Assembly: GCA_013076295.1 (NCBI GenBank)
Contig: RQOL01000906.1
Location: forward strand, 3,720,001 to 3,784,000
Source: Sanderia malayensis
Lineage: Eukaryota; Cnidaria; Scyphozoa; Semaeostomeae; Pelagiidae
DNA: 64,000 bases
Direction of reading: 5' to 3'
In this document: in pieces, positions 9,638 through 21,777 of the stretch
Layout of the letters: each line of letters opens with the position of its first letter
How positions within the stretch are numbered: position 1 is the first letter of the stretch
Position numbers and translations under genes: made by a program
Notes under the pieces: model-generated
The model's database searches: none
What the model was told of the DNA's origin: nothing
What the model saw: the letters and a program-made list of their open reading frames with translations, nothing else

Positions 9638-12600
9638 TCAGATTAGCCCTTTTCGTTTCTTGTACTCGTCAAGGTTGAGGGATCGACGACTTGGTGTTCC
9701 ATCTCGTTGTGGCTGGGGAGATTTCGTTGATAAAGTCATTGGCCTTGAATCTAATGAAGGGTAAATCATTATAATTAATATTGAAAATCATTGTGATCAA
9801 CAGCTCATGATAATGAAATAACAGTTATAATCATTATCATATCATTGTAGTATGATCATTAGAATCAGTGCCATTTGGTTATTAAAATCATCATGTATCA
9901 AGTATCCAATGGCAGTGATTCATATCGTACAGTCGACTCTGTCTAATTCGAACACCCTGCCCTGGGGAAAGGTGAAAATGTTCGAATTACAAAAAACTCG
10001 AATTATTGAGGTTTGTTTTATAAGAATTGGTTGATTAGTGATCCCTGAAGGGACAGAGAATTTCGTTCGAATTACGCGAGTTCGAACCATGCAGATTTGA
10101 CTGTATCAAACATATAAATGCAGCATTTCCATGAAATAAAACCACTCACCAGGAAGGGCCACTTCAATTTGAACATCGAAATCATGTGCAGAGAAAAGAT
10201 CTTCTGATTGCTCTTTATCAGCTGGTGTTGTTGCTGTTGTTGCAGATGGCATCGATAAAAGAGACATGATCACTTTCTCTTTCGTCAAAGGACTTTCGGG
10301 TCTGTCTCCTTCCTTCTAAGATACAACAATGATTACATCGTGAAATCTCATTATAATGAACCCTCGCCATAACGAGCTAAACATATAAGATAATAAAACT
10401 GGTTTATAATGTCATGAACAGGAGTTTATGAGTGCGAAGCTTCGAGAGATACTTCTCTCGTCATCCTTCTGTGGCTAGACGTTTCGAAGTGTAGATGTTT
10501 CGAAGTGTAGATGTTTCGAAGTTTCGAGAATAATCTATCGAAACATCGCACTCATAAACACCCCTGTTCATGACATGATAAACGAATCTTGTTATGACAA
10601 CAACTGAACAGACAGGCATGAACATATTCATAACTAAACGTATAATTATATCAAGTGTTTCTAGTACAGGTTATCCTGAATGTAACGAATTCTTTGCGGA
10701 GTATCCGGGTTGGTGGGTTGGTTCCTTTGCCTCCCGTTATACCCCTGGACTGCATTGTAATTATAACCTTGTACTGTCCAAGATTGAAAAGATAGATATG
10801 AGTAAATTTAACATTGAATCCACCTCTTTACCACCGACGAAACTTCCATCTAAATTATCTTTTCCCAGCGAAATTTCGTTGGGCAGGGGAGCAGCTTGAA
10901 GCGAATCAGGTCGACTAACCTAAAATAAAAAAAATTATAAAGATTTATAATCTAGTTAACAAGAAATGCCAGAGTGGCTAAAATGATAATCACCCCCCGG
11001 TGAGGACCCAATAAAACTACAAATAAAAAATACGGATAATGTCTATTTTCAGGGGGTCGACTTACATTAAGAGGTGTGACCATTTTCGGTGTCGTTTTTC
11101 TTCTTGTAAATGGATCATCCTTAACTTGGTATGTTTTCATCTCTTCCTAACATCGAATAATAAAAAAATTCACCAACTTATCACAGCTCAAACTTTCATA
11201 GCAATAACAACAATACTTGACGTCTAATAGATCAGGGTCTTGCTATTGTCAGACAAGATCTTCTTAGTAGAGCAAAGGGTTGACATCACCTATACAATTA
11301 ACTAACAAACCAACAAAATCAGTACAATTTTTAGATCTTGAATGTCTTGTTTGCAACTTACTATGGCAGCCTTTTCAGCATCATAAATATTCTTTTTTCT
11401 ATTTCTTTCATTAATGAAGCTGTGGATTTGTAAACAAGATGAACAGCTATAAATATTTCGATTTAATTAACGATTAGCAAACAACGTTTGCTATTTGAAG
11501 AAAGGAATCTAGAATATTCGAATCAAACAAAGAGTGTTAGATCAAAAGAATTGGCAAGATTGAAGATAAACCTTGTTTGCATACCTTACTGCACTGAGAT
11601 TTTTATTCCTCTTTTTGTCAAGGAAAGAAGCTCTTTCTTCCAGATCTTCCAGCTCGTTTCGAACTTTTTGCACATCTTCAAAGTTATTTGCCTGTTCTGC
11701 GATTTCCTGAAAAAAAGTGAAAAGAAATCTGTTACTTTCTTGCACAATTAAAATGAATTTACAAATGAACATTCATAAAATGGTAAAGAATAGCTTACAT
11801 ATTATTGTGTTCCTTCGAAAAACGATTCGATAAGTTAACAACGAATTAAGACAAAGAAAAATAAGAAGTTACTACCTTTCTTCGCAGCAATTGATTCTTC
11901 TTTACAGCATAATTAAAAGGATTCTTTCTAAATTTCTCCTTCTCTTGAACAATCTAAAAAGGAAATTATCATGGTTAGATATAAATAGGGAAAAAAGCTC
12001 GAGAAAGAAAGGGTTGTAAGAGCACAAATATATCACTTACGGCTTCGATGTCATCTTCTTTGTACATGTACGACTTTGCTTGATCAACTTCTTGAGCTTT
12101 CTTCTTAATATCTTCCAGCAATGGCAAAGGCAAACTTGCCAGATTCAACTTAAAAAAATACAAAAGAATGAAAAAATACAAAAAGATGAAAATTAAATAA
12201 TGGAAATAACTTTACGAATGACATAAATTAAACAGGTAAATTAAATAGAGGATAATTAATCAGGTCGACGTCGACGTTAGGGTTACAAGAAATTACGTGA
12301 ATAAAAAAACATAGCGTTAAGTTCAGACCTCTTCTTTCCATTTTTGAAATTCTGAATCTGTAAAACCTTGATTTGAAACATACTCAATTCGAAATATGCG
12401 ATCTTGCTGTCCATGTCTGAAAAAATAAACATAAAAAACAATCAAATATTAAATAAATCCAGACTTAAAATATGATAGAATTAAGTAATATCATGATAAT
12501 TCTGGCTAAAGTTATCCACCTGAGCTTGAGTCCTTTGTTCGTTCTAGTCTTTCCAAGTTGGTAAACCTTATGTTGCTCAACAACGTCTATGACTTCTGCC

Positions 12601-15556
12601 ACCTGAAACAGCGAAGCAAGCGGCAAAGTGAACTCACCAAAAATATCGTCAAACAAGCTCACACGAACCACTTACAATAGTGAACAAAAGTCCTGGGACA
12701 CTTGTAAAGTATGAAAAAAAGCTATCAACAAGTGAGCTCTTTTTCGTGGGCTTTATTCAGTTCTCACTCCCCGGGACACAATGTCGTTCTCTCAATCAGA
12801 CCCTTGTGATCAACATACAAATGAACAACATTCTTTCTCTAGAAACAACATTCTTTAGGGAAGGAAATGGATGAAGGATAACTGCAAAATTTTCGTAAGT
12901 CCTAAGTGTCCCAAAAATTTTGTCCACTACTTTAGTCAACTTTGCTTTGGCAGTATGAATTAATTTTACAGATATGGCAGCCCTTGTGACCCGCAATCAT
13001 CTATTGTACAATGCAATGGAATTTTACAAAGAAGCAAGATAAGAAATTACATAAAAAGAATTCAATTTGTTTACCCTGTAGATGGCTCTTCCTTCGTGTG
13101 TGCCTATTCCAATTCTCACGTAACAACCAGTGACAGCTTTCTTGAAAAATGGCAAATGCACCCATCTAGAAACGAAATAAAGTCACATTACTAATTTAAT
13201 AGGACAGCCACTAAGCCACTATGGAGATACTATCTTTATAGAGAGAGCTTATCCTTCCATTAAAGAGCTAATCCCTCCATTAGAGTACTCATTTTTTAAT
13301 TAGAGGGCTAATCCTTTCTTTAGAGAGCTAATATTTCAATTAGATAACAAATCCGTCTGTTAAAAAACTAATCCTTCCATGTGAAAACTGAGTTTTCCAT
13401 TAAAGGGCTAATCCTTCTATTAGAGAGAAGTAATGCCAACAAAGAACTAATATATAATGTCATAAATGATATATATTCATTTATAACATTAGGCAGTCAG
13501 AAATGTTTTGAGTATACCTTGTACTTCTTGCAGTTTGGTGTAACAATCTTACTACATTCTACTTAGCAACAGAAACCTTTGTAACAAATCTTGTGATAAA
13601 ATAGCACTCAACTTACTGCTCAAGTTTGTGTCGTGATAACCTTGCTCTCTCCAACTCTTCGTTTGTTGTCAACCGCTTTTCTTCTTCAGCTTGCCCCCTA
13701 CAAAGAAAACACACAATAAAACTAATGAAGATAATAGCAGACAGAGATTAACATGCATCGCACACAGAACACCAACTTTCTGCTGAATGACTTGATGTGG
13801 GGCTAGAAGACTATAGGATTGCCAACCACAGCATACAACAACAAGATATACATGTAAAAAGCTAACAGTGACTCTATCATTGTGAAAACAGGACCAGATA
13901 AAACTTACTCGTCATCAGAATCAGCCTCGTATGAATCATCGCCTGATCCAGCCTCACTGTCCTGATCATCATCCTCATCATCTGTATAAACATCACTTGT
14001 CTTCAGTGAATCTTTCTTCTCTAAATATGACTCATTCGATTTCTTGTCTCTCTTTTCCGATCTCCGTGCTTTGAGTTCGTCTATTGCTTTGGCTTTTTTG
14101 TCTTCAATCTTTGTTCTTGTCCGTTCTCCTTTCCTTAAAGCAATGCTTCCCGTGAATTCTTCCACTCTGCCACTCTTCCTGTCCCTTGGGTCCTTCTTCT
14201 TTTTCTTCTTCTTCCTTTCAAGCTTCAATTTCTGCAAAAACAATAAACTTTATCATCTGCTGAATTCAATATCACAAGATCGTAAAGCAACCCACAGAAC
14301 TGAAGTACGTAATACACGGAATGATGAACATGGAATATAGACCTTTCCACAAGCAAAAGACAGAACATGGAATAGGGAATATACCTTAGAATGTGGTTAA
14401 TGATGCAATTGGAAATGAGAAACAAGAAACTTGAGCTATAGCTGTCATAGAATACCTGCTCAATTTGCCTTCTTGTTTTCAATACTTCTCTTTTCTCCAT
14501 TCTGTTATACAATTCTATTTCACGTTCCTTTTCTGTCATCATTTCTAACTTCCGTCTATCAGCTTCATCTCCAACCAAATTTTCATCCAGTCCATCATCA
14601 AATTCTGGAATTTCACCCTCGGAAAGCTCGTCAGGAGAAGATACTACAACAATGATCGACACAAACACTTCAAAATCAATCAAGAATCAATAATCAATCA
14701 ATCAATTCTGGAAATCAGATAAAATTACCGTTATCTGATGAATCATCTGTGATTTCTCCTGATTCATTCGATGATTCATTTGATCCCTTTGATGGCTTCT
14801 TTTGACTTGCTGGTCTTTTTTTGTCTTTGTTATTGGCACCAGCCATTTCAGAATCCATAGTCCACTGAAAAACAACATTGTAATCATGTTAGAAAAGACT
14901 CAACTTATCTTTCTCCATTCAATTACAAGCTCTATTCCTAAAAAGCTTTGTTCCTAGCTTACAATAGGCAAAATATGTCCTGGGACACATAAAAGCTTAG
15001 CTAACATGAGACTTGAGAGTCTGATTGAGAGAACAACATTGTTTTAAGGGTAACGGGGGTTGAATAAAACCCACAAGAAAGACATTTCAGGTTGATACCC
15101 TTTTTGCATTTTTACAAATGTTTCAAGGACTATTTTCAGCTATTGACAGGTACCAGATTCAAAGAATGAAAAGTATTGAGATAAAAAAACGTGACTAGTA
15201 AGGGTAAGGGGTGTTTTTGCATTGGGGTGATCTTGATGGTACAAAATATTGTACCATGTTTGGGGTACATAATATACCTCGTCATCTTCATCTGTTGATG
15301 AATCAGAGTCACTGTCATTGTCTTTCTCACTTTCATCTGAATCATCCTTTTCTTCACTATTCTGGCTCAATTTGGGTTTCTTTGATAAAGATAGCAATTG
15401 CTAAAAAAAGGAAAATATCTATCAGATAAACTATGGCAAATTAGAGAAATTATAAAAATGAAAAAAAATAGCTTTCCTTACCTCTTCTAAATCATCTTCA
15501 TCATCACTATCTGATTCTATCAAAGCTCTTTTTGATTTCCCGTCAGTTTTTGGCAT
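9638..15556 (-). CDS. RTF1: RTF1, Paf1/RNA polymerase II complex subunit
   Basis: Seventeen exons in transcript order: 15482-15556, 15278-15400, 14729-14864, 14456-14643, 13909-14231, 13617-13697, 13075-13165, 12520-12602, 12329-12416, 12041-12148, 11876-11953, 11585-11706, 11362-11419, 11066-11146, 10824-10919, 10150-10315, 9638-9750. They sum to 2010 nt (669 residues), close to animal RTF1. The order is: acidic/serine-rich N-terminus ([14 protein letters not shown]); [19 protein letters not shown] histone-modification region (~residues 150-172); Lys-rich coiled region; Plus3 domain (~295-430: [58 protein letters not shown]); coiled coil ([30 protein letters not shown]); [27 protein letters not shown]; and a terminal [16 protein letters not shown] that in the family contacts the Paf1 complex. 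It binds phosphorylated SPT5 through Plus3 and promotes H2B ubiquitination. Introns hold four small inverted-repeat transposons. Confidence 0.97.
9930..10103. mobile_element. Pogo-like MITE in RTF1 last intron
   Basis: Termini CAGTCGACTCTG... and ...CAGATTTGACTG form imperfect inverted repeats, and inside both lie TTCGAA(C/T) blocks. TA is present at both flanks (9928-9929, 10104-10105). The pattern CAGTC..CT..TTCGAAC is that of pogo/Tigger-type miniature elements. A decayed relative lies at about 28708-28812. Confidence 0.65.
10408..10577. mobile_element. Inverted-repeat MITE in RTF1 intron
   Basis: ATGTCATGAACAGGAGTTTA at the left is mirrored by TAAACACCCCTGTTCATGAC at the right, a roughly 30-bp imperfect terminal inverted repeat. 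The interior has a direct repetition of GTTTCGAAGTGTAGAT. A similar right end (CACTCCTGTTCATGATAC) occurs near 19444, suggesting a dispersed family. Confidence 0.6.
12675..12932. mobile_element. TA-flanked MITE, family 'TCCTGGGACA', copy 1
   Basis: The element lies in an RTF1 intron. It starts CAATAGTGAACAAAAGTCCT and ends with the complementary TTTTGTCCACTACTT, flanked by TA. The interior block, read on the minus strand, is GGTCTGATTGAGAGAACGAC, shared with copies at 14962-15146 and 20085-20273. TA flanks and short CA..GTGGACAAA termini point to a Tc1/mariner-type miniature element (inference). Confidence 0.7.
13240..13432. repeat. Degenerate ~30-bp tandem repeat in RTF1 intron
   Basis: Six to seven imperfect units of the form TCCATTAGAGAGCTAATCCT are arranged head to tail between RTF1 exons 6 and 7. 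Units differ at several positions, so the array is old. I see no coding potential. Confidence 0.65.
14962..15146. mobile_element. TA-flanked MITE, family 'TCCTGGGACA', copy 2
   Basis: The left end CAATAGGCAAAATATGTCCT is followed by GTCTGATTGAGAGAACAACA and GAATAAAACCCAC, the same interior order as the copy at 20085. The right end is decayed (CAAGGACTATTTTCAGCTATTG). It lies in the RTF1 intron between exons 2 and 3. Confidence 0.65.
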
Positions 15557-15972
15557 CTTCAGCTCAATACGTTTTCTGCAAAAGCTCTCTCCTTTCAATT
15601 GAATGCAATAGCGTGGTCCGAAATGCCTGCTCAATATATCACGTAATGGAAACCAAGGTAGAAACACATCAAGTTCTTGAAATTATATACAATTACGTCT
15701 CAATATTATTCATATTCGTCGATAGATAGCTTCTTGCTGGCAAAACGAAATGGAGTTATCTGATAATGCTCATTTTCCAAGGCCCCAGAAAATGTTGTGT
15801 TCCTCGAAAACAAGATGTTTGTTTGCTTCAAATGCATTTTGGGATGTTGGCCTCAGCTTGTGAAAAGAAAAAGAGTGGGAGCAAGTAGGCCTTTAAGCTC
15901 ATGCAGCATTGTAAGTTTTATATCGCAAATTTTTAGTGACAATCAGTGTATTACAGATAATTAAGGAGCGTT
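15557..15972. promoter_or_regulatory. Divergent promoter region of RTF1 and THG1
   Basis: A gap of 416 bp separates the start codons of two housekeeping genes transcribed in opposite directions. I see no TATA box at a convincing distance. A bidirectional promoter is inferred from geometry only. Confidence 0.45.
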
Positions 15973-16767
15973 ATGGCGAAAAGTAAATACGAGTACGTGA
16001 AGAAGTTTGAAGAAAAGGACTCCTGCCTCCCGAATTGCTGGATTGTTGTCAGAATTGATGGTCATAATTTTCATAAATTTTCTTCTGAACATTGTTATGA
16101 AAAACCTAATGATAAAAGAGCCCTTGACTTGATGAACAGTTGTGCAGTTGAAGTGATGAAAGAATTTCGCGATATTGAAATAGCATATGGTCAAAGTGAT
16201 GAATATAGTTTTATCTTCAAAAGAAAAACTACACAATTTAGTAGGAGAAAGAGTAAATTGATAACAAATATTGTGTCGTTGTTTTCGTCTTCATTTGTGT
16301 TCAACTGGAAGAACTTTTTCCCTGACAAAGACATGATATATCCTCCATCTTTTGACAGTAGAGCTGTAATTTACCCTTCATTGGAAAATATCAAAGATTA
16401 TCTGAAATGGAGACAAGCTGATTGTCATATTAATAACTTGTACAATACCTGTTTTTGGAATTTGGTCTTACATGGTGGCATGACAAATAAAGAAGCAGAA
16501 AGCAGACTGAAAGATACTTTATCAGGAGAGAAAAATGAAATACTCTTCTCACAATTTGGAATTAATTATAACAATGAGTCGCAACAATTTAGGAAAGGAT
16601 CCGTACTTTATTGGAATGCTAACAGCGAAGTTAATGTAGAAAATAAAGAATCTAACGAGAAAGTTTGTAAATCAGAGGAGATAAGCAAAAAGAAACATGT
16701 TATAATTTCTCAATGTGATATCATTGGTGATGAATTTTGGAAACAGAACCCTCAACTTTTACAATAA
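15973..16767 (+). CDS. THG1L: tRNA(His) guanylyltransferase THG1
   Basis: A single exon of 264 codons. The protein shows the THG1 signature in order: WIVVRIDGHNFHKFS (residues ~22-36, metal-binding Asp), CYEKPNDKRALDLMN, IEIAYGQSDEYSFIFK (second carboxylate pair), SKLITNIVSLFSS, and CHINNLYNTCFWNLVLHGGM (the HINNLYNT motif, ~154-173). THG1 adds the essential G-1 to the 5' end of tRNA-His in a 3'-5' polymerase reaction, in cytosol and mitochondria. The length suits the family (human ~298 including a mitochondrial presequence, absent here). An in-frame TAA four codons upstream fixes this ATG. No intron is present, unlike nearly every neighbour, which hints at a retroposed origin or intron loss (inference). 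It is head-to-head with RTF1. Confidence 0.95.
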   Translation: MAKSKYEYVKKFEEKDSCLPNCWIVVRIDGHNFHKFSSEHCYEKPNDKRALDLMNSCAVEVMKEFRDIEIAYGQSDEYSFIFKRKTTQFSRRKSKLITNIVSLFSSSFVFNWKNFFPDKDMIYPPSFDSRAVIYPSLENIKDYLKWRQADCHINNLYNTCFWNLVLHGGMTNKEAESRLKDTLSGEKNEILFSQFGINYNNESQQFRKGSVLYWNANSEVNVENKESNEKVCKSEEISKKKHVIISQCDIIGDEFWKQNPQLLQ

Positions 16768-17230
16768 CATTTTTACAATTATTTTATACCAAAGTTATTC
16801 AATATTGAAAGAATTTCAAAAATAACAAGATTTTTTATCAATTTAGTGTTGTTATTATTATTTTTCACTTTTGGAATCATTGAAACACCCCTTATCTTAC
16901 CCCTTTCTCTATTCTAATCACGTGTCCCAAATTACCTGCTGATAAACAACCGCTGACCACATATCTCAAAGCAAAGCAATATGACGTAACATTCAAATAG
17001 CATACATTATCATAATTTATGCAGAAATATGATGTAAACACAATTTAGTGGATCCTCCTTTTTCTACAAATATTTTTCTTTACGTTTTATTTCCTGCAGT
17101 TCATATGGTATACTATCGTTTTTTATTGTGTATAGATACATATCGAGCAATTATTTCCACTGCAATATTTTATGCTGCGTTGTATTTAAAAGATGAGCAA
17201 TGATTGAAAGACCTTGAAGAGGTTTCCAGA
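16768..17230. other. Intergenic gap, promoter side of ZFYVE1-like gene
   Basis: AT-rich. Close to the next gene lie two very short upstream open frames, ATG AGC AAT GAT TGA (17193-17207) and ATG ATT GAA AGA CCT TGA (17200-17217), ahead of the main ATG at 17231. I see nothing else. Confidence 0.4.
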
Positions 17231-20200
17231 ATGGCCGAGCTTACTGCGTCACTTTCCAAAACAGAAGCGAAGATGGCTGATAAGGCCCGAAGCAAAACAA
17301 AGCCTTCTGTGGCTGATTCGCAGCGCAATTCTGCGACTTCTGGCAATAAAAATTGCCAGAAATGCCAGAAGAAATCTGCATTATATGTTTGTTATGATTG
17401 TGGCGATATTTACCTTTGCAAGGATTGCAATAAAACGACCCACAACACTGGTTCAAAGGCTCATAGTCGCAAAAAACACAAAGTTAATGAATTGTCTTTC
17501 GAGGAATCCACAATAAATGGTCATATCGAGCCGAAATTGATTGATTTTGAAGACACAGATGAGCTGAATAATATCAAACAAAACGGTCTTGATCATGGTG
17601 AGATTACGCCGGAAAGTTTTTTATTGGTGGATGGTTCTGAAAACTTGCAGGTATCCAAGACCGTTATTTTCCTCTTTCTGCTGTACAGTTAATTATTTTC
17701 TTGTGGAAAAAAACAACATATTTTCTCCTCGCAAAATGTGATATGTATGTGGTGCAATTTTTTCGAATATGAAGCGTAACATATTCAAAACAACGTTTTG
17801 AAAAGAAGAATAAACATTTGCTCTGGAAAATAATTTTGAGAAAATTTAATTATGCAAGAAATTGCCTCAAATCAAACACAGTAAAAAAGACCAAAAACTG
17901 GGTGAAATAGTGAAGCAAAAGCTGATTTAGAAGCTGTGTTTCTAAAGCAATCTTTTTCTGAAGTTTGCTTCATCCGTAACACAAAAATTCCTATGCAAAT
18001 ACAATGAATTTGATAACCCTTGAACATTGCAAGCCCATGAAGATTAATAAATAATTATATTCTTCTCACTTCAGGTTCAATCTGAGGAAGAATTCATTAA
18101 TAAACTAGATTGTAATCCAGATGTACGTGTGAAAGTTGTTTCCATATTTGGCAACACAGGTGATGGTAAATCGCACACGCTTAATCACACCTTTTTCAAC
18201 GGAAAAGAAGTTTTTGATACCTCAGATTCCCAGGCATCTTGCACTGTTGGGGTATGGGCATCGTACGATAAAGAACGCAATGCTTTGATCATTGATACGG
18301 AGGGATTACTTGGCATATCAGAAAATGCCAACAAACGCATGAGGTTGCTGCTAAAAGTTCTGGCCATTTCTGATGTTGTGATTTACAGAACTAGAGCCGA
18401 ACGCTTGCACATGGACATGTTTACGTTCCTTGGCGATGCATCAGAAGCATATCAAAAGTATTTTAGTAAGGATCTCAAATGTGTGAAGGAGAAATTCAAA
18501 TTGGACCTATCATTGTGCAGTCTTGGACCCGCTGTCATTATCTTTCAAGAGACACATTACACGGAACCACTTGGAAAACAGGATAGTCCTTCCAACGGAG
18601 TGTATGTAAAACTGTGATTAATTATGATATTACCCCCCCCCCCCCTAGATGAAAAGGACTTATCCTCTAAACATAAACAAACAAACAAGACAAACAAACA
18701 AATAAACAAACTAAATATCTTATCCTCTGAGCTGCACTGCATTATAGCCTTCTTGTTTAACAAGCTCTGATTTAACGTTTTTGATTCAAGGTCCATTTCA
18801 TCAAGATTCCACCATGTTTCTTATCATTTGTAATTTCTTGATTAACTCTATTAGTCACTTTAACACCTGAATGCTATTCGCACTCCAACTTCAACATCTT
18901 TGAAATACTTTCTTTGTCAATTTAGAATCAACAAATCCCCCGAAGACATCTTGCGACAGAACTTTTCCAATGTCAACAGAGATCCACAGGCATTCAGCTC
19001 CATAACATACCTTGGAACAAGGACAAAAACACCACCAACCAACTTCACTGGCCTGCTAACCTCCATCGAGATGCATTTGAAGAACAGTACGGTTCGTTCA
19101 CCACGGTCCCTGCCTATCATCTTCAATGCGCTGACGGTATGTCACTAACATGACACTATTTAGTTTCATATCCGAGTTAAATGTGTTGCCAAGCTAAATA
19201 GTGTCCACACTTCAGTTCAGCTTCTTTTCAAACAGACAGATAATAAGTACCATAGATATAAAGGCTGTTTCTTGGCTAGCTACTTCAATGTAACATCATA
19301 GCAGCCAAATGTTCCTGTTGCGTGTTAGTTTATAAGATCTGGAGCCATTCTGATCTTGCAAACTAACTCCTTGTTTTCTCGCTTGCCGGATGAGACAATA
19401 AGAGAAGCCTTGTCGGAGAATTATCACTTGAAACATCACAAACACTCCTGTTCATGATACAATAAACTTCTATTTTCATGCACCCATCAAATACATGCTC
19501 TTGACTTCCTAGCTATTGAACGAGAAGTTTGCTGGGGACATTGATAACCTGATTCCAAGCAGCTTTCCAGATGCCTATTTCACGTGCCAAGCAAAGTGCC
19601 AATCTTGCAGGTGGGTGGGAGAGCTTGCAGCTTAGCAACAACCAACAATAACAATCATGATTATTATTATTGTGATAATTATGATGATTATTATCATTTA
19701 TTTAACAGCGGAAGATGCGAATGCAGTATGAGCCACGAGAGGGATGACATCAAACACAAATCGACGCAAAGATGCAAATACCAAGCTCAATTTGATAACA
19801 GGGTTTTTCTTTGCAAGGTAAAAAGAGCGATCCTTGTATGACCCTCCTAATACTCTCGTGTTTATCAAAGTATAGCAATAGGCACTTTTGAAATTTGAAT
19901 AATTATTAAGAGGTGGGTGTTGTAATTTCTTTACAGGTTTGTTTTGAGAGGGGCGTTGAGTCGGTGGTCATCCCAAAAACCTCGGAGACAGCGGATTCTG
20001 CGTGGTACGGCTTAGCCAAATACGCATGGGCTGGGTGAGTAACTCCAATCCAACCGACAAAATATGAAAACAGTTTTGCATGTACAACAGTGGACAAATG
20101 TCCTGGGATGGGACAACCAAAACTTTCGTATGGTGACCCCAAGGGTCTGATTGAGAGAACAACATTGTTTAAGGGGGGTGAGATAGGAGAGTTCAATAAA

Positions 20201-21769
20201 ACCCATACGTTTAACTGGTTGATAGCCGTTTCCATGTTTTTACTATGTCTCAAAGAACTTTTCTCCACGATTGTAGCTTTTCTAACACGACCTGAACCTA
20301 CATGATTGTAAACAGACTGTAATTTCTCGTGTGTTTTGATTCAGTTACGTCTTGGAATGCCCTGAATGTGGTGTGATCTATCGAAGTAGGCAATTTTGGT
20401 ATGGAAACAGGGACCCAATGGAAGTTGCAGTGCGCGCCGAAATTCGACACGTTTGGCCAGGGGTAAGTTCTTTTAGCATTCACCAAACTTATCAATATCC
20501 ACCTATTTTTCTCAAAAACACTAAAATATTCATTATGAAATGATATTACACCTGTGAAGGGTCCTTTGTTTACGATTTGAGCATTTGTTCACCTTATTTG
20601 GTAGACGAGAGTGACGTATGCTAACCAGAATGCAGTTCGCCGTATTATCGACGGAGTCAATTCGTTTGCGCAGAAGATTGGTCACGTCAGTGCCAAGCCG
20701 ACCAAAGTTGTTTCCAATTGGGTCACAGATAAAGTCGCACCAGCTTATTGGGTTCCCAATTATCAAATTCTGGTAAGATATGCACGCATTTACTCTTCTA
20801 TCCTCGCAACAGTATATACAATATGATCTCGATGTTATAAACCCCTCAATGCTATGACAGGCTCTCAGGAGATGGTCCCTTATCTGTACTGTGAACACTT
20901 ACAGCGAGTTCACTCACAGTACAGTTATCTTGCGGTATAACAAAGTCCTGATGGATAATTTCAAATATAGGTTTGTGTTACATGTTGTTTTACAGGAATG
21001 CTATAGTTGTGGTCGCGATTTTGAGGAGTTCGATAAGAAACATCACTGCAGAGCATGTGGCCAAGGTTTCTGTGACGATTGCACTACTAAGCGCGTAGCT
21101 GTTCCAGAACGAGGCTGGGGAGACGTGCCCGTACGAGTCTGTGACCCATGCGCAGATAAATACAACACCAGTAAACGAAGCTTGGGTTCTGAGGATCGCA
21201 TGGATTTGAAGTAAGTCTCTCTTGAATTTGTCCTCTACCCTTCAATCCATGCATTACTGACTGCCGTTACTATAGACATAGTTGGCATTACATTTTGCAA
21301 CATTTTGACGTTTCTAATTGTCTGTCCCCCTCTGGCTCTACCGCCCACTTTTAGTTCACTTATGGAAGCTATCGATGATGACGAAGCCTTGGAAACTGGT
21401 GCACTCGTTGCCGTGACGACAACAGAGAACATCCCAACCGAGTACCCGCCAGAAGTCCTTATCAACCGCCAAGTGACGGAATCCGTGCAATCGACCTTCT
21501 CGTATTTGACAAGCACGCTTGAATACCCGAAGGAATACGTCATTGACGTGTTAGCACGGCCTAGCTATTGGATCCCTGATTCCGAAATCACATCGTGTCA
21601 TAGTTGCGGGATTGTATTCAAAGCGAAACAGTCAAAACACCATTGCAGAGTTTGTGGTCAGGGTTTCTGCGATGCATGTTCGCAAGCGAGGCTGCCAGTT
21701 CCATCACGAGGTTGGAACTATCCCGTCAGAGTTTGCAAGCAATGTGCTCAGAAAAAGCTGCCGCTATGA
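17231..21769 (+). CDS. ZFYVE1: Double FYVE-containing protein 1 (ZFYVE1/DFCP1)
   Basis: Ten exons: 17231-17650, 18075-18601, 18926-19136, 19513-19610, 19709-19817, 19937-20034, 20345-20462, 20605-20772, 20996-21210, 21355-21769. They total 792 residues (human 777). The order is: N-terminal B-box-like zinc finger (CQKCQKKSALYVCYDCGDIY, ~45-85); P-loop NTPase domain with GNTGDGKS at 166-173 and IIDTEGLLG as Walker B; Cys-rich middle region (CQAKCQSCSGRCECS, VLECPECGVIYRSRQFWYG); then two FYVE fingers (~585-640 and ~735-790) carrying KKHHCRACGQGFCD and SKHHCRVCGQGFCD plus RVC. It should bind PI3P and localise to ER/Golgi, lipid droplets and omegasomes, with ATP/GTP hydrolysis driving omegasome constriction. 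All exons close in phase, and the second uses donor GTATGT at 18602. Confidence 0.96.
20085..20273. mobile_element. TA-flanked MITE, family 'TCCTGGGACA', copy 3
   Basis: The best-preserved left terminus of the family, CAACAGTGGACAAATGTCCT, follows TA. The interior has GGGTCTGATTGAGAGAACAA and CAATAAAACCCATACG. The right end TTTTCTCCACGATTG precedes TA. It lies in ZFYVE1 intron 6. Confidence 0.65.
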
Positions 21770-21771
21770 CA

Positions 21772-21777
21772 AATAAA
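21772..21777 (+). promoter_or_regulatory. Poly(A) signal of ZFYVE1-like gene
   Basis: AATAAA lies three bases after the stop codon. This would imply a very short 3' untranslated region, unless a later signal is used. Confidence 0.4.
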
